From NCBI GenBank assembly GCA_009877105.1, contig WXFD01000043.1, forward strand, positions 389,874-453,873: 64,000 bases of DNA, written 5' to 3'. The position numbers and the translations under genes were made by a program. Position 1 is the stretch's first letter, and each line of letters opens with the position of its first letter. This document shows, one piece after another, positions 27,369 to 35,713 of this stretch. Origin of the DNA: Bacteroidales bacterium (lineage in GTDB: Bacteria; Bacteroidota; Bacteroidia; Bacteroidales; VadinHA17). The notes beneath the pieces are model-generated. The model worked only from the letters and a program-made list of their open reading frames with translations. It was not told the origin of the DNA and did no database searches.

Positions 27369-29801
27369 TTATTTGTTGAAATAAATGATCCAATTTATTT
27401 TTCCGGTATTGCCAAAGAACAGGTCTATCCTGAGGATGTTATCGTCTGCCATTTTTAATAAGTAATTATCATGGCTCTCAAACATTTTGTGACTTTTAGG
27501 AGACCATGAGAACTTATCGGGTATATAAACATAAACGCTGTGTGATGAACCTTCTGGGCCAACAGAAACGCCAGATAAAGCATTTTTATTTTTATCATAA
27601 TGAACCGATTCTAATTCAACAGCTCCCTGCATAATGTGTCTGTTTGTAGAAATTATCACAGGCTCGCTGCTTTTTTCACGCAAAGAATAAAGGGTGACGC
27701 CTTCGGGCTCAATCATCACATTAATGGTATCATTTATTTCACCTGTGAATTTTTCTTTCCAGAAGTCGAAGCATAAATATGTTTTGTCCGGGTCAAGCAT
27801 CAATCTGTTCAGCGGATATTTCTTCCTTACCGGGTTTAACGGATCAGGATTGAAAAATCCCGCGACAGTCCATTTTCCGAACGGTCTTAATACATCTGTA
27901 ACAAATGCAGTTTGAGGATCCGATTCCAGTAAATCCACGGGCCGGGTGATTAATCCGACTGATGGAAAAGCTTTCTTCAGTATTTCCTTTTTTATTTCAG
28001 ACAGATTCATCAATCTGTCGCCCGACATAGTGTTTCCACCGCTAAGTGCAACAAGAGTTACAACGGCCTGTGATTGCGAAGGCGACAATAAATCCATGCA
28101 TATATGGTCGATATCATTGGTCCATGTATTGTTTTGGTAATAGTAGCGTTTTCCCAATGCTCCGGCACTTGATGACGAGTTGCCGAAATACTGTTTCCAG
28201 GTCTCGTGACGGGATCCGTAGTTCTGATCGTATTCAATTCGCATGCTGTTAATCAATCCGGCAGTTACCTGCCCCGGGCCGCAATCGAGAATATGACACT
28301 TATTTCCCGCCACTTTTCGCATTATTTCAAATGCTTTCCGATAGACCTGTGACGGAGAGAATGCAGGGTCATAAAATTTATATGCCGAAAAAACTGACCA
28401 GGCTACAAAATCAATTTTCAGCATTTCATATCCCCAATTGTTGACAACTGTATCAATCAGATCAGTAAACCATTTTTCGGCATCGGGATGTGTTATATCA
28501 AGGCAGTAGCGTTTTGGGTTTTCGTTGCGATACCAGTCAGTTGTTTCACCGGGCCAGGGGCCGACACGTTTAAGCGAGCCGTCGGGATTTTTAAGGAACC
28601 AGTCAGGATTATTTCTGAATATGGCGGCATTTTCTGAAACGACAAAAGGAGCGAGCCATATACCCGGTTTAAGTCCGTAGCTTTTTATCTTGTGTGACAA
28701 ATATTTCATGCCGTTTGGAAATCTTTCGTTCCCTTCCCATTCGCCATGTGTTTTCTGATATCCCTCATCAATCTGAATATACTCCAGTCCATATGGTTTG
28801 AGATGTTTTGCTGCATATTCTGCATTCTGAAGGATTTCTTTTTCATCATAGTCGTCCAGCGAGTAGAACCAATGACACCAGCCATTCACAATAGAGCCGT
28901 TAATGGCTTGATTTTCCGTTCCTGTAAAGTTTGCGTATGTTTCCAATGCTGCATAAGGACTGGCACCAATGTTTATCATTACTTTTTCCGAACTTAAGGA
29001 TTGCCCCCGTTTCAGAATATGTCCCTCATTATACACCGATTCGACAACAAAAGAAATTTTATCCGAATCTTCTTTCAGTAACTGAATCCGGCCCATGCAG
29101 GAAATATTTCTTAAATAACCCATGACGATGGCTTCCTTGTCGTAACCGTCGAATATTCCGATGTTCCACCAGCTTTGAACGGTCCGTTTGTCGGAAGCCA
29201 GAGCCCTGTTCACAGGCACTCCTCCTTTTGTTTCACCATAAGGTTCACCTTTTTCATATGGCAAGGTTAGCTTGTGTATCGAACCGGCATCATAATACAT
29301 GGCTCCGTTAAGCAAACATTGCGAGCTTTCGTGCCTCATCCCTCCGGTTTCATTTACCAGTACCCTCAGGGGTTCAATGCTTTTAACGACAATATCATTT
29401 TTTGCCGTGTTTTTATATGATGCTTCAAAAACCAGGGACGGTATTTTGTCAGGAAGATAAATAGCCAGAGTAACTTCCATCAGGTTTTTGTAATCGCGGC
29501 CTGATATTGTAATCTGCCGGCCTGTTCCTGATTTGTTTTTCACAAGCTTGATTGCAGGTTTTCCGAATGTGCAGGCCGGTCCGGCTACAAGCGTGGTATC
29601 ATCCGTATTAATGGCGGAAGTAAATGACAGGAAATCTTTACCATATCTCCTTATGTGCAATATACCCTTTTTTTTATCAAAATCAAGTGTAAAGAAATCA
29701 TTGCTGATAAGTCCCTTCTGATCCTGAGCCAATGCCGGAGAAACAAAATAACTGACAGATATTAGCAGAAATACTTTTAACTGAATTTTGATCATATGCA
29801 T
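27369..29801 (-). CDS. Alpha-galactosidase, clan GH-D (GH36-type)
   Basis: A protein of 810 residues with a Sec signal ending near SPALAQ. The N-terminal beta-supersandwich is followed by a TIM barrel with YIQIDEGYQ, KPGIWLAPFVVS, nucleophile Asp in MLKIDFVAW, ILDCGPG and the acid/base Asp in MRIEYDQN. The C-terminal beta domain completes it. It should remove terminal alpha-galactosyl residues from oligo- or polysaccharides in the periplasm. An intrinsic terminator separates it from susD, and GH2 follows 2 bases later. Two ATGs six bases apart (29801 and 29795) are possible starts. Confidence 0.88.
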   Translation of the reverse strand: MHMIKIQLKVFLLISVSYFVSPALAQDQKGLISNDFFTLDFDKKKGILHIRRYGKDFLSFTSAINTDDTTLVAGPACTFGKPAIKLVKNKSGTGRQITISGRDYKNLMEVTLAIYLPDKIPSLVFEASYKNTAKNDIVVKSIEPLRVLVNETGGMRHESSQCLLNGAMYYDAGSIHKLTLPYEKGEPYGETKGGVPVNRALASDKRTVQSWWNIGIFDGYDKEAIVMGYLRNISCMGRIQLLKEDSDKISFVVESVYNEGHILKRGQSLSSEKVMINIGASPYAALETYANFTGTENQAINGSIVNGWCHWFYSLDDYDEKEILQNAEYAAKHLKPYGLEYIQIDEGYQKTHGEWEGNERFPNGMKYLSHKIKSYGLKPGIWLAPFVVSENAAIFRNNPDWFLKNPDGSLKRVGPWPGETTDWYRNENPKRYCLDITHPDAEKWFTDLIDTVVNNWGYEMLKIDFVAWSVFSAYKFYDPAFSPSQVYRKAFEIMRKVAGNKCHILDCGPGQVTAGLINSMRIEYDQNYGSRHETWKQYFGNSSSSAGALGKRYYYQNNTWTNDIDHICMDLLSPSQSQAVVTLVALSGGNTMSGDRLMNLSEIKKEILKKAFPSVGLITRPVDLLESDPQTAFVTDVLRPFGKWTVAGFFNPDPLNPVRKKYPLNRLMLDPDKTYLCFDFWKEKFTGEINDTINVMIEPEGVTLYSLREKSSEPVIISTNRHIMQGAVELESVHYDKNKNALSGVSVGPEGSSHSVYVYIPDKFSWSPKSHKMFESHDNYLLKMADDNILRIDLFFGNTGKINWIIYFNK

Positions 29802-29833
29802 AAAATTAAGAATTGTCTTATCATAATGGATAT

Positions 29834-29874
29834 AAAAACAATACGCCTGCTGTTTCTGAAATGAGGCGTATTGT
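29834..29874 (-). terminator. Intrinsic terminator between susD and the glycosidase genes
   Basis: On the minus strand an 11-bp perfect stem (ACAATACGCCT at 29838-29848 with AGGCGTATTGT at 29864-29874, 15-base loop) runs into TTTT. It lies 29 bases past the susD stop and would lower transcription into the two glycosidase genes. Confidence 0.85.
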
Positions 29875-29902
29875 TAATAATGTTTCCGGCGATTCTATGC
29901 AA

Positions 29903-31414
29903 TTATTTCAGATACCATGGAACTCCGTTAATACCATCATAACCGTTAAATTGTTCATTGACTGCTTTTTGATAATTGTCGGGGTTTTGTGTATGCTCGC
30001 CTTCCGGGTATTTCCAGCGCTTGGGATAAACTGTTTTATCATCGGGGTTCTGACTGGTTGCAGGATCCAGGGGATATTCGGGGTAACCGGTACGCAGGAA
30101 CTGCGCATAATTGCCCCCGTTACCCTGGAAAAAGTCAATGAACCAACGTTGAACCAGTATCTGGCGCAGGCGGTCTTGTTTTGTTCCTCCGGTTTTATAA
30201 GCTGCCTCTCCGGTGAAATAGTTATCTATATAATCTTGTGTTATGGCCATCCCATGGGTGTTTGCCGCAGAAGGCAGGTTCATGTAATATTCCAGCATGG
30301 CTTTAACTCCTTTTTCATAGTAATCCTTTGCATTGCCAGGTGCCCATCCTTCCTCCAATCCTTCGGCAATTATAAAACATTGTTCGGCATACGTGAACCT
30401 TAACATCGGATCGCCGGTTTTGTCATCAACATAGCGTTGGTTGATATGTGAATAGGAATTGTTTTCGTCGGCCAGTTCCCACGGTACCCTGGTCGGATCT
30501 GCACCTGCATAGGCTTCAAAGTCGTCCTCTCTTTTCCCGGCGTCAATCAGATCGGGTGCGGGATCAGCAAAATAGAACAGGCGCCTGTCTTTATTCTTTT
30601 TAAGTTCATCAACCAACAAACTGGTCAGAACAGTTTCCCTCCGTTGACTTGCACCGTTCCAGAAAGGATGATGTGAATTATCGGTTCCGAAATACTTGAG
30701 CTGGAAATTATCGGTGTTGCCTGTCATCAGCTTCCCCGATGCTATGATTTCAGCAAACCGTGCCTTGTGTTCGTTCCCCGCTTTTTTACTCATTGTCTGA
30801 AGAACTTTGAGCTGCATTGCGTTGCACAATTTCTGCCACTTCGATGCATCTCCATCAAACATGACATCTCCCTGGAACTGTTTTCCTTCAGCAAAGAAAG
30901 CCTCAGCTTTTTTTAAATCTTCCAGGATATACTTGAAAACATCTTCCTGTTTGTCATATTTGGGTCTCAGAATACCTTCATCTGCCATACCGGCTTCGGA
31001 ATATGGAATGTCACCCATTTCCAGTGTGGAAGAAAAACCGTACCATGCTTTCATGAATTTTTCCAGTCCCTGATATGAAGAGTATGATTCTTTTTCCCTG
31101 GAATACTCGACCATCAGTTTGAGGTCGGTCAGCCGTTTGTATCCAAATCCCCCGTACGGCCACCATGAGTAATAATACTGATAGGGGTTTGACCAGGTAG
31201 TTGTCCATGCTATATGTTTATTCCACAGATTGCCAGTTGAAAAATCAAACGGGTTTGGATTCCAGAACTTAAAAGTTTCGATCAGTGTTTTGGCTGCAAG
31301 CATTTCTTCCGGAACCCTGTCGGAGGCATACGGATCTTTGTTTATTTCGTCAAATTTACTGCACGATAAAATGACCGTAATAAACAGCAGAGATATGTAT
31401 TTATAATTTTTCAT
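29903..31414 (-). CDS. SusD/RagB-family nutrient-binding outer-membrane lipoprotein
   Basis: A protein of 503 residues with a lipoprotein signal (FITVILSCSKFDEINKDP). The NKDP-type start, tetratricopeptide-like helices and C-terminal GYPEYPLDPATSQNPDD region are those of the SusD-like-2 group. It forms the lid of the SusC pore and binds glycans outside the cell. It starts 12 bases after the susC stop, so the two are co-transcribed. Confidence 0.93.
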   Translation of the reverse strand: MKNYKYISLLFITVILSCSKFDEINKDPYASDRVPEEMLAAKTLIETFKFWNPNPFDFSTGNLWNKHIAWTTTWSNPYQYYYSWWPYGGFGYKRLTDLKLMVEYSREKESYSSYQGLEKFMKAWYGFSSTLEMGDIPYSEAGMADEGILRPKYDKQEDVFKYILEDLKKAEAFFAEGKQFQGDVMFDGDASKWQKLCNAMQLKVLQTMSKKAGNEHKARFAEIIASGKLMTGNTDNFQLKYFGTDNSHHPFWNGASQRRETVLTSLLVDELKKNKDRRLFYFADPAPDLIDAGKREDDFEAYAGADPTRVPWELADENNSYSHINQRYVDDKTGDPMLRFTYAEQCFIIAEGLEEGWAPGNAKDYYEKGVKAMLEYYMNLPSAANTHGMAITQDYIDNYFTGEAAYKTGGTKQDRLRQILVQRWFIDFFQGNGGNYAQFLRTGYPEYPLDPATSQNPDDKTVYPKRWKYPEGEHTQNPDNYQKAVNEQFNGYDGINGVPWYLK

Positions 31415-31426
31415 TTCCGTAAAAAG

Positions 31427-34400
31427 TTAAAATGATAATTTTATGTTGAACCCCAGGTATCTGACCGAAGGATCGGCAAAGTCTTCGTTACCGCCGTCGG
31501 GATCAGAATATTTAAAATCCTCAGACCACAGAAACAGGTTCTGTCCCACAATACCTGCCGAAGCTGCCCGGCACCACGACGATGTTTTCAGGTATTTTGC
31601 AGGTATATTATAAGTAAGTGATAATTCACGTAACTTAAAGAAAGTTTTTGAGTATACATCGCTTCTCGTCCCGTTTCCGCCCCATGCACTGCTGCCGTGG
31701 AATGATCGCATATAGCTCTCGTAGGATGTTTTGTTATCATTGGGAGCGAACTTACGGGTATCACTTGTTATAAAACCATCCTTATCGTATGTAACCGTAC
31801 CGGAAATGACTTTTACCCCCTGTCCTGTATACTCCTTTTCCCGGTCTTGAACCGATTCGGGATGGACTCCGGCCTGCCACATGTAACTTTCAGTACGGGT
31901 ACCCATCAATCCGCCAACAACGCCGTCAACTGATACAAACAGACTCAGATTCTTATATTTCAGGGTCGAACTCAGGCCCCATATCCAGTCAGGATCGATA
32001 AAGCCAAACCGGGAATCATAATTGCTGAACTCGGGCAACCCTGCATTGTCGTGGATAATATTTCCTGAAGGGTCTCTGTTATAATCCTTGCTAATGTACG
32101 GATCCACGCGTTGCCCGATTCTGACCCAGGGTTTTTTCTGCGAGAACTGATCATCAAGTGAAGAATAGTATGTCGCGAATTTCGTCCAGTTAAATCCCAG
32201 ATCCCATTTCCAGCCCTTATTGAGAATGGGTGTTCCTCCAAGATAGATTTCCCAGCCGCGGCGCGTGTGATCTTCTCCAATGTTGATGTATACTTCATCG
32301 TATCCTGTTGCCGAACTCAGACTCGCCTTGACAAGCCGCTGATACATGAATTTACTGTAATAGGAAGCGTCGAAGGACAACCGGTTTCTGAACATAATGA
32401 ATTGCAGGCCCGTTTCGATTGTCCGGTGAGTTTCAGGACTGACAAACGGAGAGTAAAGACTGTTTGGAGCTTCAGCCCCGTTCAAAGTACCCCAGAACAG
32501 CGGATCAGTTTTAAAAGTATAGTTGATTTTATATATTTCAGCAGGCATTTTTGACATCGTCCACGATGCCCTTACCTTGAGCAGGTCCAACCAGCTTTTT
32601 GTTGAAGGCATCAGTTCCGATAGCACAAAACTACCCGAAACGGAAGGGTAAAAATACGAGCGCTTACTGGGATGCTGTGTTGAACTCCAGTCGTTCCTGC
32701 CTGTCAGATCCAGGAATACAAATTTGTCCCATGATACCGCAAACCGGCCATACAGGGAATTTACCTGTTGTGCCAGGGCAGATTGGACCACTTTGGGCAT
32801 TCCTATGGATGCGGCAATTGCATAAAACTTAGGAGTGCTGATACCTTCCTGAGTTCTGGCATTCAGAATATCATCCTTCATGTAAAAGATTGTTCCTCCT
32901 GCCAGATACTCGATATTTAACTTGTCGAACGACTTATCACCCGTCAGAAAGAAATCGCTGTTTATACTGTAGCCCTGTTCCTGTCCTATATCATAGCTTC
33001 CTTTTAAATAGCCGTTCCATGTATACATGTTTCCGGGCACTCCTGTATTCCCGGTCATAACGTTTGAGCCCCAGTTAACCTTAAGTTCTCCGCGGTCGGT
33101 GAAGAAATCCAGGCCGGTGCGCGCCGTTGCTTTCAGCCAGGATGTGATCTGATAGCTTGTCGTTAAATCTGCATTAAAGATATCACGGGAAACGGTATTC
33201 GTTTTTTCATATGCATCAAAGTACGGATTATTCAGGCCTTCTTCTGTATCGTAATAGGAATAATTCTGTGTTTCATTATATTTTTTCCAGTAATTATCCT
33301 TATAATCCCTGATATCAAAATCCGCACTCGACCAGATAATCAGCCCGTACATCGGATCATATGACGTGTACCCGTTATATCCCATGTTGGGCGATGTCCT
33401 TTTGGTATATGCCAGATTCGAGGATAACTCGAAATTCTTGTATTTTAAATCACCACCGAATGAATATGTGAATTTATTAAGTTTCTGGTTCGGGTATCGG
33501 GCCTTATTCTCCGTCCAGTTCAATGAACTTCTTACGGATGCAATTTCTCCTCCGTATGATACATTTACATTATTGCTGGTAATATAACCCTGTTCAAGGA
33601 AATTTTTAAAATTGTCTTTGCCTATGGGAAGATAGGCATATTCCCTGTATTCTTTAAGATGGGGATCCCATTGCAGTAATGTCCGGCCATCCATCTTTTC
33701 GCCCCATGAATAGATTGAGCTCTTATCATACACACCATTAATGCCTCTTCCGTAAACGCTTTGTTTTTCAGGAATTGCCAGATAGCCCGCGGTAAACATA
33801 GTATTTGTTGAGATATCAACTGAAAGCCCTCTTGTACCGGTTCCATTCCTTGTGGTTATAACAATGGCACCGCTTCCTCCGCGAAAACCATACAGTGCGG
33901 AAGCGGTTGCTCCTTTCAGTACGCTTATTGATTCAATATCTTCCGAAGCCAGATCGTTAAGCGTTTTATTTTCATAGGCTATCCCGTCTATAACCAGGAG
34001 TGGTTTTTCACCGCGGATGGTTAGTTCCGGTGAAACGTTAAAATCCGTCGGGTTCTTGACCAGCATACCCGCAACTTTTCCGGTTAATGAAGTAGTTACA
34101 TCGACCACTGCCACTTTTTGAAGATTATCACCCGACACCCTCTGGGCCGAATAGCCCAACGCCTTTTCGGATCTTTTGATACCCAGCGCAGTAACAACAA
34201 CCTCATCAATCATAATATTATCAGGTTCGAGTGTTACGGTTACATGGGAAGAGGTTGCCTGAAACTGGAATTGCCTGTATCCTATAAAGGATATTACCAG
34301 GGTAGCGTCTGCGGGTGCATTTATTTCAAATGTACCCTTGTTATCAGTTATGGTTCCTGCGGAGGTCCCCCTGACCTGAACCGTTGCTCCTGGTATCGGG

Positions 34401-34510
34401 AGTTTGTCTTCAGAACCGATAACGATACCGCTTACCTTTATGTTCTGTGCATAAACAGAAAACGAAAGCATAAGCAGCATGACCGTAAGAAGAATATTGG
34501 CTTTTTTCAT
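31427..34510 (-). CDS. SusC/RagA-family TonB-linked outer-membrane transporter
   Basis: A protein of 1027 residues from ATG 34510, where the signal peptide starts (MKKANILLTVMLLM). An N-terminal carboxypeptidase-like regulatory domain (about 25-110, PGATVQVRGTSAGT, DNKGTFEI) is followed by a TonB box (DEVVVTALGI), a plug with ISVLKGATASALYGFRGGSG, and a 22-strand barrel. It imports oligosaccharides together with the adjacent SusD. It is the core of the polysaccharide locus. Confidence 0.95.
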   Translation of the reverse strand: MKKANILLTVMLLMLSFSVYAQNIKVSGIVIGSEDKLPIPGATVQVRGTSAGTITDNKGTFEINAPADATLVISFIGYRQFQFQATSSHVTVTLEPDNIMIDEVVVTALGIKRSEKALGYSAQRVSGDNLQKVAVVDVTTSLTGKVAGMLVKNPTDFNVSPELTIRGEKPLLVIDGIAYENKTLNDLASEDIESISVLKGATASALYGFRGGSGAIVITTRNGTGTRGLSVDISTNTMFTAGYLAIPEKQSVYGRGINGVYDKSSIYSWGEKMDGRTLLQWDPHLKEYREYAYLPIGKDNFKNFLEQGYITSNNVNVSYGGEIASVRSSLNWTENKARYPNQKLNKFTYSFGGDLKYKNFELSSNLAYTKRTSPNMGYNGYTSYDPMYGLIIWSSADFDIRDYKDNYWKKYNETQNYSYYDTEEGLNNPYFDAYEKTNTVSRDIFNADLTTSYQITSWLKATARTGLDFFTDRGELKVNWGSNVMTGNTGVPGNMYTWNGYLKGSYDIGQEQGYSINSDFFLTGDKSFDKLNIEYLAGGTIFYMKDDILNARTQEGISTPKFYAIAASIGMPKVVQSALAQQVNSLYGRFAVSWDKFVFLDLTGRNDWSSTQHPSKRSYFYPSVSGSFVLSELMPSTKSWLDLLKVRASWTMSKMPAEIYKINYTFKTDPLFWGTLNGAEAPNSLYSPFVSPETHRTIETGLQFIMFRNRLSFDASYYSKFMYQRLVKASLSSATGYDEVYINIGEDHTRRGWEIYLGGTPILNKGWKWDLGFNWTKFATYYSSLDDQFSQKKPWVRIGQRVDPYISKDYNRDPSGNIIHDNAGLPEFSNYDSRFGFIDPDWIWGLSSTLKYKNLSLFVSVDGVVGGLMGTRTESYMWQAGVHPESVQDREKEYTGQGVKVISGTVTYDKDGFITSDTRKFAPNDNKTSYESYMRSFHGSSAWGGNGTRSDVYSKTFFKLRELSLTYNIPAKYLKTSSWCRAASAGIVGQNLFLWSEDFKYSDPDGGNEDFADPSVRYLGFNIKLSF

Positions 34511-34732
34511 GGTTAAATTGTTTTTTGATCCTGGCAAGTCAGTTACTGTATTAATCTGTTATTCTGCATTATTTTTCAGTACCAGCTGGTTTTGCTTGAT
34601 CGATACGGCATATGTCTTCATCTGCAGGCAGTTGAAGGCCGGATTGCAGATCAGCATGACTGAAAATGTTGATATTCGGGCATCCGGTAAATTAACACCG
34701 GAATATATTGAAATCGTTAAATGAATCAGCAA

Positions 34733-35530
34733 CTATTCTTCTTTCTGAAACACTCTGACATAATCGATTTCCATCACTTTTGGGAAGCCGTTTTCATCTA
34801 TTCCCATGGCACCGCCCCAGTTTCCGCCGACTGCAAGGTTCAGGATCAAATGGAACCGCTTGTCGAATGGCCAGGTGTCGGGCCCGTTATGTTCATTTTT
34901 ATGAGTGTAATAGTGTTTCCCGTCGATATATGCCCGCAATTCATTTTCGTCCCATTCGAGGCCATATACATGAAAACCGGTATATGCCGTTGGAACATGC
35001 ATTTTACCGCTTGTCTGGGTGCCGATCACATGATTGTATCTTTTTGTATGTACTGTTGCCAGGATGGTATCAGGATTAAACCCGACATTTTCCATAATAT
35101 CTATTTCACCGCTGCCTGGCCAGTCGCCGTAATAGCTGTCGGTAGGCATCATCCATATGGCGGGCCAGGTTCCTTTTCCCGTCGGCAGTTTTGCACGTAT
35201 TTCGAATTTGCCGAACAACCAGTCACCTTTTCCCCTGGTTACCAGCCGTGCCGAGGTGTAACGCTTACCGCCGGCACTGTCGATCAAAGCCGATATTTTC
35301 AATGTACCGTCGGATACGAATGCATTTTGTAATTTTCCGGCGGTGTAAAACTGAGCTTCGTTGTTACCCCAGCCCCATTCGTTTCCCAGAGTGTCATAGC
35401 TCCACTTTGTTACATCAGGCAAACCGTTGTACTCAAATTCGTCGCTCCATGCCAGCTTCCAATGATCACCAGGTTTACAGGAAAAAAAGACACAGGCAAC
35501 AATGGCCACAAACAAACAGATTGGTTTCAT
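34733..35530 (-). CDS. Glycoside hydrolase family 16 lipoprotein (laminarinase-like)
   Basis: A protein of 265 residues with a lipobox (CVFFSC). The GH16 beta-jelly-roll is complete: TWPAIWMMP and catalytic GEIDIMENVG with Glu142, Asp144 and Glu147. The E-I-D-I-M-E spacing (with the extra Met) and W-P-A-I-W are those of the laminarinase/beta-1,3-glucanase or lichenase side of the family rather than agarases. It should cut the backbone of a beta-glucan at the cell surface before SusC/D uptake. It lies directly upstream of susC on the same strand. Confidence 0.9.
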   Translation of the reverse strand: MKPICLFVAIVACVFFSCKPGDHWKLAWSDEFEYNGLPDVTKWSYDTLGNEWGWGNNEAQFYTAGKLQNAFVSDGTLKISALIDSAGGKRYTSARLVTRGKGDWLFGKFEIRAKLPTGKGTWPAIWMMPTDSYYGDWPGSGEIDIMENVGFNPDTILATVHTKRYNHVIGTQTSGKMHVPTAYTGFHVYGLEWDENELRAYIDGKHYYTHKNEHNGPDTWPFDKRFHLILNLAVGGNWGGAMGIDENGFPKVMEIDYVRVFQKEE

Positions 35531-35713
35531 TCAGTATTGTTTTTGTTTCTCGAACGAGTATCGTTAAAATATGATAATTGTCCAAAAAAATAATCCATAC
35601 ATACTATTTACAACCTTAATATTGAGTTTTGTATTATATTAATATATTTTGCTTATATATGTTGTATGTTAATGATCGTATGATAAATAGAAAAATCAGC
35701 GTATTAACACCGG

